This document shows, piece by piece, positions 44,186 to 55,500 of a stretch of 64,000 nt of DNA. The notes beneath the pieces are model-generated. The model did no database searches, was not told where the DNA came from, and saw nothing but the letters and a program-made list of their open reading frames with translations. The stretch's first letter is position 1, and every line of letters starts with the position of its first letter. This DNA comes from Multifurca ochricompacta (taxonomy: Eukaryota; Basidiomycota; Agaricomycetes; Russulales; Russulaceae), in assembly GCA_022496185.1 (NCBI GenBank), contig WTXG01000009.1, positions 558,001 through 622,000 of the forward strand, in the 5' to 3' direction. The position numbers and the translations under genes are program-made.

Positions 44186-45155
44186 ATGTCCGAGACCGAG
44201 AGGCTGTCCACGTCGGAGTCAGAGACTTGCCTAACTTAGGTCTCTGATCTACATTGCCCCTTTCTTCAATGGTCATCAGTCTCAAGTCGAATAAGAAATC
44301 TGAGTGTATAGTTCCAGTCCAGATGGCTATTACTCCTGCGCCGACAACCTCGACATCTCTGTAAGCTGTAAGCTGAGGCGTCGCACTATGGAGCTCTATC
44401 TCATTCCGAACGACCCGGTCAATACTACGTTCATATCGTCGATGGTTTCCTCCGCTATCGGGTCCGCACGTCCAGGCCCCTATCGTCACTCCGAGCGTGC
44501 AGCTCTGTCATCCAGCGACTATCAGTCCCTGTGAACAGCGAAGATGAGACTCTGGGAGAAATCACTTGGGGGGGCTCGGCAGACACTCCGTCATTCACAG
44601 CGAACTTTTCAAGGGACGCGCCAACGTTCCGGGCGACAAGGCTGTTCGAGTCAGGGATCTCTTGTGGAAAATCAGCACGTTTGGCACGTAAGCGGTTCCG
44701 TTCTACTGGCATCTGCCTACATGCAGACGAGATTTGCCTGCACTCAGTTCGAGGTGTTTCATTGGGAATGACGAGGAGGAATACGTCTGGAAGTTTTACG
44801 AAGGCTCAGGGTTTCAGGTATTTTTCTATTTTGCCTTCCTAGGCTGACTGTCCCTCAACCTTTCCCCCCTCCTCCCCCTCTTTAGCTCCTTCATGTTCGT
44901 ACTGGATGTGTCAAAGCTATCTATGAGCATAATCCATCACACGTTGCCAAGGGCGTATTTAAAGACCAATTCAAAACGTGTCTTCGCATCCACCCGTCCT
45001 GCACGCTTGATCTCGACATTCTAGTGCTTACATTCATCGTCATGGAGAAAAAACGGAGAGACAACATGGGTGACCAGGCCAATGTTGCTGCCGCTGAAGA
45101 GGAAAATATTGCAGAAGCGAGCGGGTTGGAGGGTGGTGGTGGTAGCTTGATGTGA
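44186..45155 (+). CDS. DUF6593 domain protein
   Basis: Function unknown; the DUF6593 family is common in mushroom genomes. Seen: a possible start MSETERLSTSESETCL at 44186, then LRRRTMELYLIPNDPVNTTF, DGFLRYRVRTSRPLSSL and GEITWGGSADTP. After these come HSELFKGRANVPGDKAVRVR, DLLWKISTFGT, an intron, SRCFIGNDEEEYVWKFYEGS, LLHVRTGCVKAIYEHNPSHV, and a C-terminal CTLDLDILVLTFIVMEKKRR with a Gly/Ala-rich tail ending GGGGSLM. The order (LYLIPNDPxNTT, a Trp-Gly core, FIGNDxxEYxWKF, the closing LDILVLTFIVMEKKRR) is the DUF6593 pattern. Two frame changes (44437 and 44590) each need one added base. Exons before 44370 are uncertain. Confidence 0.75.
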
Positions 45156-45978
45156 CTGGTTATGGGTTCGAGGTTTTCTTCCCTTTTTTTCGGTTGATGG
45201 GTTAGTTAACAGGCAGTGTCTGTATTATTTATTGTGTATCGAACAATACCTTCAGTCTCTGACGACTCAAATTTTGAGCAGTGTCTTTATGATATGGCCC
45301 TGCCCTCTTGCAGCACGTAACTGTACCCCGAATGAACGGCAAACGGCATCCATCCTTATTATCACACCACGGCAAACGGCTTTAGGTGAATTACCGTGTC
45401 ATGAAACCATGCACCATCCATTGTTACGTTCCCCTATACGTCTTCAAAAATGCGGGTGGTCGAACAAGACGGATTCTGGACATATTCAATCTGTTGCGTT
45501 GGCTGACAGCAGTACTGCGGGAAGGAGCCCAACCCGGGACCGTAGCCCCTTTCGCGGCGGCACTTCCACGTGGACGTGGGTCGATCAACCATATCGACGA
45601 CTATTTTCTTTTCTTTTTCTGCACACGATAAACACAACCTTTCCTGGAACAAGATGAATAATGAACGTGTCGCGTATATTGCCGAATCCTTCTTCGTTCG
45701 TTCTATGTTCGGTTCAGTTGAAGTGCGCCTCCACGCGGGGAGGGAAGCGGCGATAAGAGCGCTGAGGTCACGAGGCTGCGTTGCGGTACGTATGAATGAT
45801 TGCCTCGTTTCCCGCACACACCTTTTTGCCAAGGTTCACTTTTAGGTGATACACGCCAAGAGTCCAAGAGTATAATAGCTCTTGCTTAACGACCATGCTT
45901 TTGGCTGGTCAGCATTAGTCTGACTCACTGATCTCTCAAAAACTAACCCACTCTTTGGTGCCCTAAGCTCCCTCACAA
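45156..45978. other. intergenic, no supported gene
   Basis: 823 nt between two plus-strand genes. Open frames exist on both strands (for example 45434-45832 minus) but show no family features or convincing start and splice context. TTTCTTTTCTTTTTC at 45605 and a GGTGATACACGCC stretch before 45860 are unremarkable. It probably holds the 3' end of the DUF6593 gene and the promoter of the F-box/LRR gene. Confidence 0.4.
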
Positions 45979-47542
45979 ATGAGTCTCGCGGATCTATACA
46001 CGGAAAGTCCAGCTATCTTCTTACGACCCAGGCCACTTGCCCGCTCTCCGGGGAGCTTCATTTTACTACCTCTGTTACCACGACCTCGACCAGTAAAACC
46101 ACTACCTGCGGAGGTATGGTCGACGGTTCTATCGTATGTCATCGACGACGTGGAAGAAGGTCGGCTGGGCGTTCCTGAGAGACGCGCTCTCTTGCGGGAC
46201 AAATGGAGGTTGTTGTTCGTGTGTAAACCCTGGGTGGTGAGTGTTGTGAACTCAAAAAAGATATGCATACGCAAGGGGATCGGTGGTAGCCAGTGGCTCA
46301 CACGGTCACTACCGAACCGGGCGAGAATATGACGGCTATCGGCTTTCTGTTTACCCTTCCGCTGGTCTGACCTACTTACTTGAACAGGACGTCGTCCTTC
46401 CTCTGCTTTATTCGAGGGTGCACATTTTCACCGTGAGCTCGCTTGAAAAGTTCACGACGCACCTTTACACTTCGGATCGACGCTGGGACTCCATCCGACG
46501 GATACCTTATTCCACCCCAGGTCGCTGGGTGCAGACATTAGACCTTTCCGAGGTGGTCGTTTCGCACTCGGCAGAGTTGCTTTCAATCGACTCCAACCTC
46601 ACGCGACTGTTTCCAGTCCTACCATTCCTGACAAGCTTCCATCTTACACATGAAATTCTACTTAGTAATCGGGCTCTGGCTGCATTACAAGGCAAGGATG
46701 GTATCGGCGAACTGCGCTCGCTTAAGGGCTTCAAAGTTCCCGTGCCAGGCGGACAGTCCGTAGTGCAGTCCTTCGTATCCGGTTCTAATCCCGTCATTGG
46801 GCTGCTTCGGCAGTGCCCGCGTCTAGAGCAGCTCGAGATAACCTGTATGGATGCCGTCAACAGTGAGCTAGAAGGCTTTATCGATCTAGACCTCGGTTCA
46901 CTGGAAGAGGAAAAGGAAAAGGGGGGAGAATCAGCATCGCCCCTCCTGCCACCGTTGAACCTACCCCAACTCAAATTTCTTTGTTTATCCTCTATTCCCA
47001 TCTCGCCGCTTTTCTTGACCCTCTTACGCACGCCACTTCCGGCTCTGCGGCACCTTGTAGTGACGCCTTACAGTGATGGGCCCACGTCATTACTCAATGT
47101 GCTACTAGCTACGCACGGGCGGAACCTCATATCTTTGCGCATCAACACACCACGACATTTGCCCATATCAATTGATGAAGTGCCGCCACCATCGCTGCTC
47201 ACGTACTGTCCCGAGTTGCACTATCTAGCATTGGACTACCCGTTGCCGGTACTGGGGTTGCCAAATCTGGAACTGACAGAGGGCGAATCACCACGCCCAC
47301 ACCCACTACGGGTAGTGACGATACCCCGGCCAAGCACACGGTTCCTACGCGAGGTTGAGGTGTCACTGCCGCGGTTACCTACGCTGACCGTTGTACGTGC
47401 AAGAATGGTACGTTGGTTGCGAGCTGGTGTCTCTGGAAAGGCACTGGAGGCGGGGGTTCAAGGAGAGATGCACGAATGGCGGCGTAAGCTCGCGCGTAAG
47501 GGTGTAAGACTCGTCGATGGGGAGTGGCGCGATCCCGAGTGA
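45979..47542 (+). CDS. F-box/leucine-rich-repeat-like protein
   Basis: Seen: MSLADLYTESPAIFLRPRPL, then an F-box-like region LPAEVWSTVLSYVIDDVEEG and WRLLFVCKPWV. One intron (about 46238-46389, GTGAGT to GAACAG) leads to DVVLPLLYSRVHIFTVSSLE. The rest is one 1.15-kb frame with leucine-rich segments (VLPFLTSFHLTHEILLS; CPRLEQLEITCMDAV; LNLPQLKFLCLSSIPISPLF; LPALRHLVVTP; LLTYCPELHYLALDYPLPVL) and a basic C-terminal helix (GEMHEWRRKLARKGVRLV). Family role: such proteins are typical substrate receptors of SCF ubiquitin ligases, very numerous in mushroom genomes. The substrate is unknown. The reading frame is clean. The intron length is about 150 nt, longer than its neighbours. Confidence 0.75.
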
Positions 47543-49046
47543 GGGGATCTAAATGATTTATGGTGTTTTGCTTTCCTTTTTTCTGTAGACCATATCCCCA
47601 TGTTTAACTATCCCCCCCCCTCTCTCTCAGTTAGTATAAAAAATATATTATATTAATTCTTCCATGGTTGGTCGCGAGTAGAGCGCGGCGGGGGGAGGGA
47701 GGGGGGCAAACCCTTTCCCCCCCCCCCCCCTATGATGAACGAAGTGAGCGACAACTGGCATAGCTTAAAAGGTTTCATCATCCCCCAACCTCCCCAACTC
47801 AAGGGAGGCAGCTAAGTGACGTCATTTGAATAGGTACAAATTAAGCCTATGAACTCCCCCATCCCATGAACCCTATACCCGCGAGATGCAATAACAAAGG
47901 AAATGCATTCATGAAATGAAATGAAATCCTCTTTTGTCTCCTTTTTCAATTACAATTACGGAAGCAAGAAGGTGCGAAGAGAATAGAGAGGAGAAGAGAG
48001 GAGAAGAAACACCCCTCTCTTCCCTCCTCCTCCTCCTCCTCCTCCTCTCTTCCCCCTTCTTCCTCCGGGGTCCGTCGTCGACGGCGAACGATACGAAGGA
48101 GAATAATATACTTATCTTCTCGGATCATTGCCTTTTCATCGCAGCAGCGCCTCCCCGCCGAGAGAAGAACGTCCTTTAGTTGGTTGTCGTGCGATGTCAC
48201 TTTTCCGGTTACCCACGCCACGACGTTAATGTTCGGTTCGACGTGACCCCGCGGTAACACTAACTGTATCGTATCCGTACGGCTTCGTCTTCTTTCACCT
48301 CTCTCGCCCCCCCCCCCCCCCGAGCCCCGAGTAGAGCAAGACGAATTCGTGCGTGCATTTCGTGCAAATTAATGGTTTGTACGTACTTGGAATGCATTCT
48401 CGATGCGTCGAGACACAAAAAGTAAGCTAGGAGGGAAAAAAGATAAAGAAAAAAAAAAAAGGATGCATTGACGACGTACAGAAAAGCCAGCCCCTCAAGC
48501 CAGTGAGTGATGGGCGAGCCAAAAAAAAAAAGGATGAGCATGTTAAGTAAAAGAATTAACGGCTGGGTCCTGCTTAGTCCGATGCGGTTGCTGAAAAACC
48601 AGAAAGAAAAGAGTTGGTATGTGTGGCAGTATTTTTGTACGGATAACACATACAGACGAGGATAAAGAAATGGTGTAGCTTCAAATGAGTATTATGTAGA
48701 CCACGCACAGCACAAGAAAAAAAAAAATTGAGCAGGGAGAGGTGAACATGCTTGATGCGTAGGGTTCATTGAGAGAGAGAAATAAGCGTGGCAAAGGGAA
48801 CCGGCCGGTCGAAATTACATCGTGGAAACCAGCAACGAATGTGATCATCGACCATGGCGGGGTATTACACATCATCAAATTAAACAACGGCGACGGGTGA
48901 TCCAGTGGAAAAGGGTAAAAGAAAAGAAAAGAAAACCAAAGAAAAGAAAAAGGATGGCGCCGACACCGAAGCGGGAAGCGGATAAGATAAGAAAGTATAA
49001 AGAGAGAAAAGAACGCCAATTGTATGTGTGTGTGGTTGTGGGTAAA
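47543..49046. other. low-complexity intergenic region
   Basis: About 1.5 kb with no supported gene. It contains G- and C-homopolymers (47689-47730, 48307-48320), a (TCC)n run at 48024-48046, and several A-runs of 9-11 (48450-48460, 48520-48530, 48717-48727). There is also AAAGAAAAG sequence near 48920-48950. The many exact homopolymers argue that long runs survived in this assembly even though short-run bases appear to be missing in genes. Confidence 0.45.
48024..48046 (+). repeat. TCC trinucleotide microsatellite
   Basis: Seven to eight TCC units in an otherwise CT-rich stretch; noncoding. Confidence 0.8.
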
Positions 49047-50707
49047 TTAATCGCGATGCCGGCTAACACGTTCCACGCCTGCGCCAAGTACTTGCTTGTA
49101 ATGTTGTTCCTGATTGTTGTTATGAGTTAATGATATCACCAGTGTGAGACAAAGCTGAAAGTGACCAACCTCCGCAGAATCATCATCCTCTTGCTCCGCG
49201 GTGCTCGATTCATCATCATCGTCATCGTCATCATCATCAACCGAGTCATCTTTTGTCTCCTCCTCCTCCTCCTCCTCCTCCTCATCCTCAAGTGTTGATT
49301 GAGTAAGCGTTACGGTGGCCACGTTGTGATTCACCAACATGTTACTACTTGTGCCACTTGTACTTGCTACTGTGGGTGCCGTCGTGGGCGTGTGTGCAGC
49401 TGCCTGTACTGGCACCGGTGCCGATACGACAGAATGTGCAGAGTCGACGTCGGCATTTGATTTGCTTGCGACTGGGCGTGCGGCCTGTTCCTCGCGGTTC
49501 TTACGTTCACGTTCCTCACGGCGTCTCTTGACCCAGCCCATCCCGCTCCCATCATCTTCATCGGTCGTGGCTTGTGGTGCACCACGGCGGCCTCGCTCTT
49601 CCATGTGTCCGATGAGGAGTTTCTGGTTGCTCTGGACTTTAGCCCACATGCCCCCGGCGCGTACGCTACCCATCCCACCGTGGCCCCATTCCACAAATTC
49701 CGGTTCTTTGTCGGGTACATTCTGGAACGCATTGGAGGACTGGTGGGGATGTTTTCGAGCACCGTAGATTCGGCCGTTGAGAAGGCGCTTTTGCCTGGGC
49801 TGGATGGCGGAGGTGGCGGACTGTGCGCGGGCGAGAGGGGCATCGTAAGTAGAGCTTAAGCTACCACGGCGACCGCTTGCATCAGCACTTGTCCAATGAC
49901 CCAGAGGAATACCCCAAGAGAGAGAGACATCATCGCGTGAGGAACTACTATCGCGGGAGCCGGGGCGCCGAGCATCATCACGCTTCTGCCGGAATGGATA
50001 AAATAACCGTTTTGCGAGCCGGGTCGAAGATGGATTGGGGGATGAAGGAGTCGGGGTAACCGTCGCCGTCGAGGGAGTGGGCGAATAGGTATAGGACGTT
50101 TGGAAAGGGGAATTGGAAGACGAGAACGATGATCGTATGTGTGATGATCGCGATGATAAACACGAAGGGATGATGGTAGGAAGCTCCTTGGGTTTCACAA
50201 TGCCATCCCCTAAAAGGAAAGATGGAGTAGGAGTTGCAGGGAAGGAGTGGAGATTGGGACGGGGGATGTTGCTAGGATCATCGTCGTCAAAGACAGAAGG
50301 TAACGGGAGCTCTTCGCCATGCTCTGTGACGAGAACGGCTCGACGAGGGTCGGGAAGGGGGGCGAAGCGGATACGACGGCTGCCTGAAGCACTAAATTCT
50401 GGTGCTGAACCACTTCTTGATCGGAGAAGATGATCATCGTCTGAAGTATAGGGCAGCGAAAGAGAGTTGCTGAGAGAGGGAGGAGGTGTCGCATTGACTG
50501 AAGAGGAGGGAGTATTGACATCGTCGGATGAGGACGTAGAAGATGAGAGGGATTGTGTTGAGAGATGTTGATTTGAGCGAGAAGGGTAAGAAGATGGAGG
50601 AAGGAGAAGGGTCGTCGATATGGACTTGGATTGAGGAGAATGCCTCCACCAGTGGATGGTCGGGCAGTATAAGGCTGTAAGCGGGGTTGTTGAAGAACAG
50701 AAGTCAT
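49047..50707 (-). CDS. Ser/Pro-rich protein with a central conserved block and an acidic tail, unknown function
   Basis: Not a named family I can recognise. Seen: ATG 50707 gives MTSVLQQPRLQPYTARPSTG with GGILLNP. After a one-base frame change near 50628 comes a Ser-rich stretch, then RRIRFAPLPDPRRAVLVTEH and GEELPLPSVFDDDD. The middle has RLAKRLFYPFRQKRDD, DDVSLSWGIPLGHWTSADAS, and a conserved-looking EPEFVEWGHGGMGSVRAGGM with WAKVQSNQKLLIGHMEERGR and GMGWVKRRREERERK. The C-terminus is a long Glu then Asp run and EDDDSAE. The end depends on the last intron. With GTTGGT to TTACAAG the protein ends VERVSRHRD (stop 49047), but an alternative acceptor leaves the frame open. The RIRFAPLPDPRR element looks like a docking motif; no role is proposed. 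Confidence 0.6.
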
Positions 50708-52553
50708 TGCAATGGACTTAAAGGATGTTCTCTTTGAGGTGAAATAAAGTGAGTTGAGGGATAAGAGTAAGTGAAAAGGAAAAGGAAGACTGAGGTTGAT
50801 GAGAGTTGATATTTGAAGGGGAATGGGGAAAAAGTCAGGTCTTGATTTGATTACGAGACTCTCGGCGCACGTGAGTTGAATTTGTTTTGTTTTTGAGAGG
50901 GAGAAAGGGAGAAAGGGAGGAAGGGGAATGAAGGGGTGAGCGATCAAGTAAACCCCCGGACACTCTATTTAGAGTCCGGCTCTCCCCGAATGAATAGGAA
51001 TGGAATAGCTTATCGCGATCTAGATTCACGATTCAACCCCAACTTAACGCCAAATTAAATTTAAAATCCCGAGCCCGAGCCGAGAATGCCATGTCCCAGT
51101 TTCAGTTTTCCAGTTTCCGGGTTTCCATTTCCGTTTCTCTGTTCTCTGTTCTGTTCTTTGTGTTTCGTGACCGTCTTTACTTTACTAACATAACACGACC
51201 TTATAACATTTTCTTCTCTTCTCAACCCCTCACCCGCTTCCTACGTTTTATAAGCCAGATCGACCTCAATCGCGTTCCACGCTCCTCGCCCCTCTCCCCG
51301 CCCCGCCCCGCAAACTCATCGTCTATCGGTTGCTGTTGCGGAACTAAAGATGATCTTGCTCTCTGCCTCACCTGCCTCACCGTAGTTGGGACGAGTGAGG
51401 AGGGGCGAGGAGAGGACACTCACTGGCCCTACGTAATAGGTGTGGTGTTCATCCTATGTCTACGTTATGTCTAGGAGCGTGGCAAACTGGCGGCCTTGCG
51501 CATAGACTCGGGTAAGTGTTCCCGGTCCCACTGTTTTTAAACCATGGTCCTCGTAAACGAACACACGAACAATACAATCAAGGATCGCACTATATTCAAT
51601 GGTGATTGGGTAATGTAATGATTACAGTTCTTGTGTGCTGTACGTATCCATCCATCGGCCTCGACGAGGAACCCAACTCGCCAAGATCGAGACACACACC
51701 CACCCAACCAGCACCCCTTTTCATCACTCACCTTTAACATGAACTTGCTTGCTTGAACAATACCCCAGATCCACTTAATTAGGTGGCTTCATAAGTCACC
51801 CCGGTTTCTTTGAACCTGACGTTCGCCATCAATCCAGATCGGGACGCGTGCCTATGTGATTTTTATCATTCTCCTGATTATTGGAGTCATTTGGTGTTTT
51901 CCACTGCTTGCAGGCCCGTCATGCTACACATGCTGATCCCAATGGGCGGCCACTCAACATGAGGCCATGAGTTTGGAAATCCCGTGCACATCGTACGGAA
52001 GGTGGTGACCGTTCGGGATGCAATTGGGTTTAGGGTTTACCACTGTTCAGTTGGCCGGAGTCCGCTTGAGTTCGCTTCGTGAGCTGTGGCGTGATATCGT
52101 CACATTTACTTATCTCTTGGTTGTGTCGTGATAGCTTCGCGTCATATATAAGTAACGGGCGGCATAACTTTGCCAAGTGTAGATAATAGATTAGATATCT
52201 AGTGACTCGAGAGCGCTCAAGCTCCTGTTCCAGCGCAAAGGCTATCCTTCGCTTCCGACAACTTGCCAGTCTCCACTCTGTCTCCCATGACGAGGGAATT
52301 CCCTCCGAGTGGACACTCAACCCTCTCGATTGACTTGACATGACTTACACTGTCCATCTCATCGGATCATGGGAATGTAATGTCTATGTCCAGTTTGGCG
52401 ACAATGAATATTATATTTTCGCGTTTGCGAGCGCACAAAAAAGTTGATTCGTATCCGTATCATCACATTTGTTTGTGATTCATCTCGTCTCGCTCGCTCG
52501 GATAAAATAACAGATGTAAGTTGGTTGGTCTTTTTTTTATTTTATGAGTGATG

Positions 52554-52585
<32 letters not shown>

Positions 52586-55500
52586 GTGATGGTGATGATT
52601 GATGATGGTTATGATGGCCAGCCTATAGTAGCGCCGCCTCTCTCTCTCTTTCCCCTCTCGTATAGTGAAGGCATTAAGTCTCCGTTGGTCGGATGGCTCA
52701 CTCTTACCCACATTGCCCCATTTGATCCACACCCGTGCATGTCTTACCTTACCCTGCTTGCAGAGGCCTCCTCTCTTTCCCCATACATACCCCTTCCTGG
52801 CCTTGAAAGGGCGATCTCTGTCTGCGAGGCTCGCGACCGTCAGAAGTCCTCATATTCGTGGCTTGTTCTCAGGACATTGTGCATCGTGCGCCCGCCTTAA
52901 GGATGCCACCCTTCGATTGACCACGTCAAATGATTTGCCTGGCTGGTCTCAGCGATACGACTGATCTCGAGCGTGCGTGGCGTCGGCGGCGCGTGCATAT
53001 ATGCACGCCTTTCTCAGTCAAGTTGACGTACCAATATCAGCGCCCGTTCACGTACTTTCATTCATTTTTACATGCCTACTTCTTCTGAACGGAACAATGG
53101 CCCCGTTGCGCCCATACGCCCGCACGATCACCGGCAATGCATGGAATCAAACAAATATGCACATAGGTGTGTGCTTAACGTCCCTCGCCCTGCTGTCGCT
53201 GGCAAGGACAACCCTCTTGGTTGAGGGTACGATCAATTTAATACCAAGCCATCTCGTCTACGGAGTATTGAGTGGGGGTGAGTTCATTGCATGCACTCAA
53301 TCTTCCCATATTCATCACCACATTGCTTCCTCGAGTAAAAAGAACACCGACCTGCCCGACGTTCTCGTGTCAATTGCCTACTCATATCCAAGTATGTGAC
53401 TTCTCGCTCGCGCGCATTCACCCGCATTTGGTGTGTACATGTAGGCGCACTTGTCACTTACCCAACTCGTTCAAAAACCAAGCCTACACTTGCGCTTGGA
53501 GGATCACCAGCTACCGTGTTTCATATTACCACCATAAAAATCAGAACATAATAATCTACTTCACGCATCTGCCTTCCCCCTCCTTTATGGACCCATCTTG
53601 TTTGCTCACGAACAATCTGCACGCAGAACACAGAATAGTCGAGTGGATGCGCGCCTCTGTGGGCGTTCCTGGGGTCCCCGGGAAGCGCACGTTCGCAACC
53701 GCGCGCTGGTGTACGGCGCTGCTGTCATCTAGGCTTCGACCCCTATGATACGGATACTATCACGAAAGAAAGAAGGACAAGTTAACCCGATCGATAGAAC
53801 ATAGTGACCGAAAGAGGCACGCCCCGTGTACCAAATCTCTCTTTCTCACGACTTGCAACCGTGATCCCGTGCTCCGGCACGCACCTAGAATCGAATCGAC
53901 ATAGCCTCGAGCTACACAGCCTCACTCCACTCCACTCCACTCTTTGGGTTTTTGGCTGGCCAGCTAAAAGACCTCATCGAAATGGCTTGTGGCTTGTGGC
54001 TCGTGACTTCTCCTTCTGTGCTCGCTCTCTTATATGAGCGTGGTGGAATTACGTCTGTGGTGGTGTTGTCCATGTCTCGCTTCTTTGCGCCCGTACAAAC
54101 AGTCTCTGGCCAAACCCTCACGGAAAGTGGGGACCGGTGCTTGCGGGAATTGCTCTGATAATTGTGTGATAATTTCTCTGAATTACACAATCCTCGTCCC
54201 TTAATGGTAGAAGCCCCTTATGCGCAACTCTTCACCAACTCCCGCCTAGGCATGGCTGCAACGGTTGTCTTAGGATCCGGAACAGCGCTGCTACCTCACT
54301 TCCACACCGTCTGGCCAACCTGGCTCTAGTTCCCTCCTAACGACATTGCGCAGTTTTCTACTTACTTTTTCTGCTGAGCCGTGACGCGCTTTACGGTATG
54401 TGTAGTTATAAGCTGCCTAGCGGTGTGTTGACTTCAAGTGGCGTGGTTATTAAATGATCACGACCTGGCGTTTCCCTCCATTCGTTTTTTTTCCTCTCCT
54501 AAGCGTCAAGTATCGTTCTAAGGGTGTCTTTGATTTATTCACATGTAAGGGGTTTCTATGGTTTTATTTTATTTTCCTTTTTAGATTCAGATAGGTCATA
54601 ACGTGTCGAGATAAGTATTTTCTGGGTACCCTAATATCCCAAAAAGATGACTTTAAAGGCGTTCATCTCTATTCCAATTCCAATTCCAATAACAGTAGCC
54701 CCCTCATTTCAGCTAGGCGATTGCCAAGAGGACCTCTGAACCTTGGTTGGAAAGGGCCCTTTGTCTTATTTGTTCTATGCTTTTTTTGTGGGGGGAGGCG
54801 GAGAGGCGGAGGCGGGCGGAGGATAGGAGGATAACGGAACACCTTGGAATCTTGGAACATTACTGGGTTTAATGTGCCTTGTATATCTTTCTTCCATCTT
54901 CCCTACCTACGGAATGGGATTTATGTTTCGAGAAAATGTTCTGGATTGCATATCACGGTATATCGACGAGCAGTTCCGTCATGTGCTTTGTCGCCTGATT
55001 TACTCCGCTTCTCTATCAAGCAAGTACTTGGGCGGCTGCTGGGGGATATGGGGGAGGGGCCCTTTTGCTTTACGAAGAATGGGCGATAAATGGAGACATC
55101 GCGAAATAATAACACTTGGCAGGTACGATACGACAGGTCGCAACACGTTATATGCTCGAAAGATATTAAATGGTCTTCGAACCTTCCATGAAAACCAGTT
55201 CAAAAGGGACGCCGTCCAGATAGACCGGGTCCTCAATGTATACCGTATAACAAATTGCACTTTGTAATAGGCCAAGGAGGGGGGGGGGAGGTGCACCTCT
55301 TGGAACAAGCAACACGCGCCAGACCACCATATATCGCGAGCTTGCTTGGCATCAACCTTCATATCGCATTGATTTGGGCTTATTCAGCTACGTCGGCTCC
55401 GCACCGCTTTCCATCATTCAGCGCCTTCGTGTCCCCCCCTCCACCACCACCACCACCCCCTCCCGGTGTCCAAAGCTCAGAAAATCTCAATTATCTCGTT

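Noticed and set aside
49255..49290. CTC/CAT repeats as a noncoding microsatellite
   Set aside because: On the minus strand they are in frame and code the Glu/Asp acidic tail of the 49-50.7 kb gene.
52463..52732. Minus-strand open frame with a run of 13 His
   Set aside because: It is a translation of the GAT microsatellite with no start context, no splicing pattern and no domain.
52977..53399. Plus-strand 140-codon open frame with two hydrophobic segments
   Set aside because: It might be a small membrane protein, but no family, signal or intron evidence supports it; kept out as unsupported.
54872..55267. Plus-strand 131-codon open frame as a gene
   Set aside because: There is no recognisable motif, the composition is not conserved-looking, and no supporting exons or promoter are visible.
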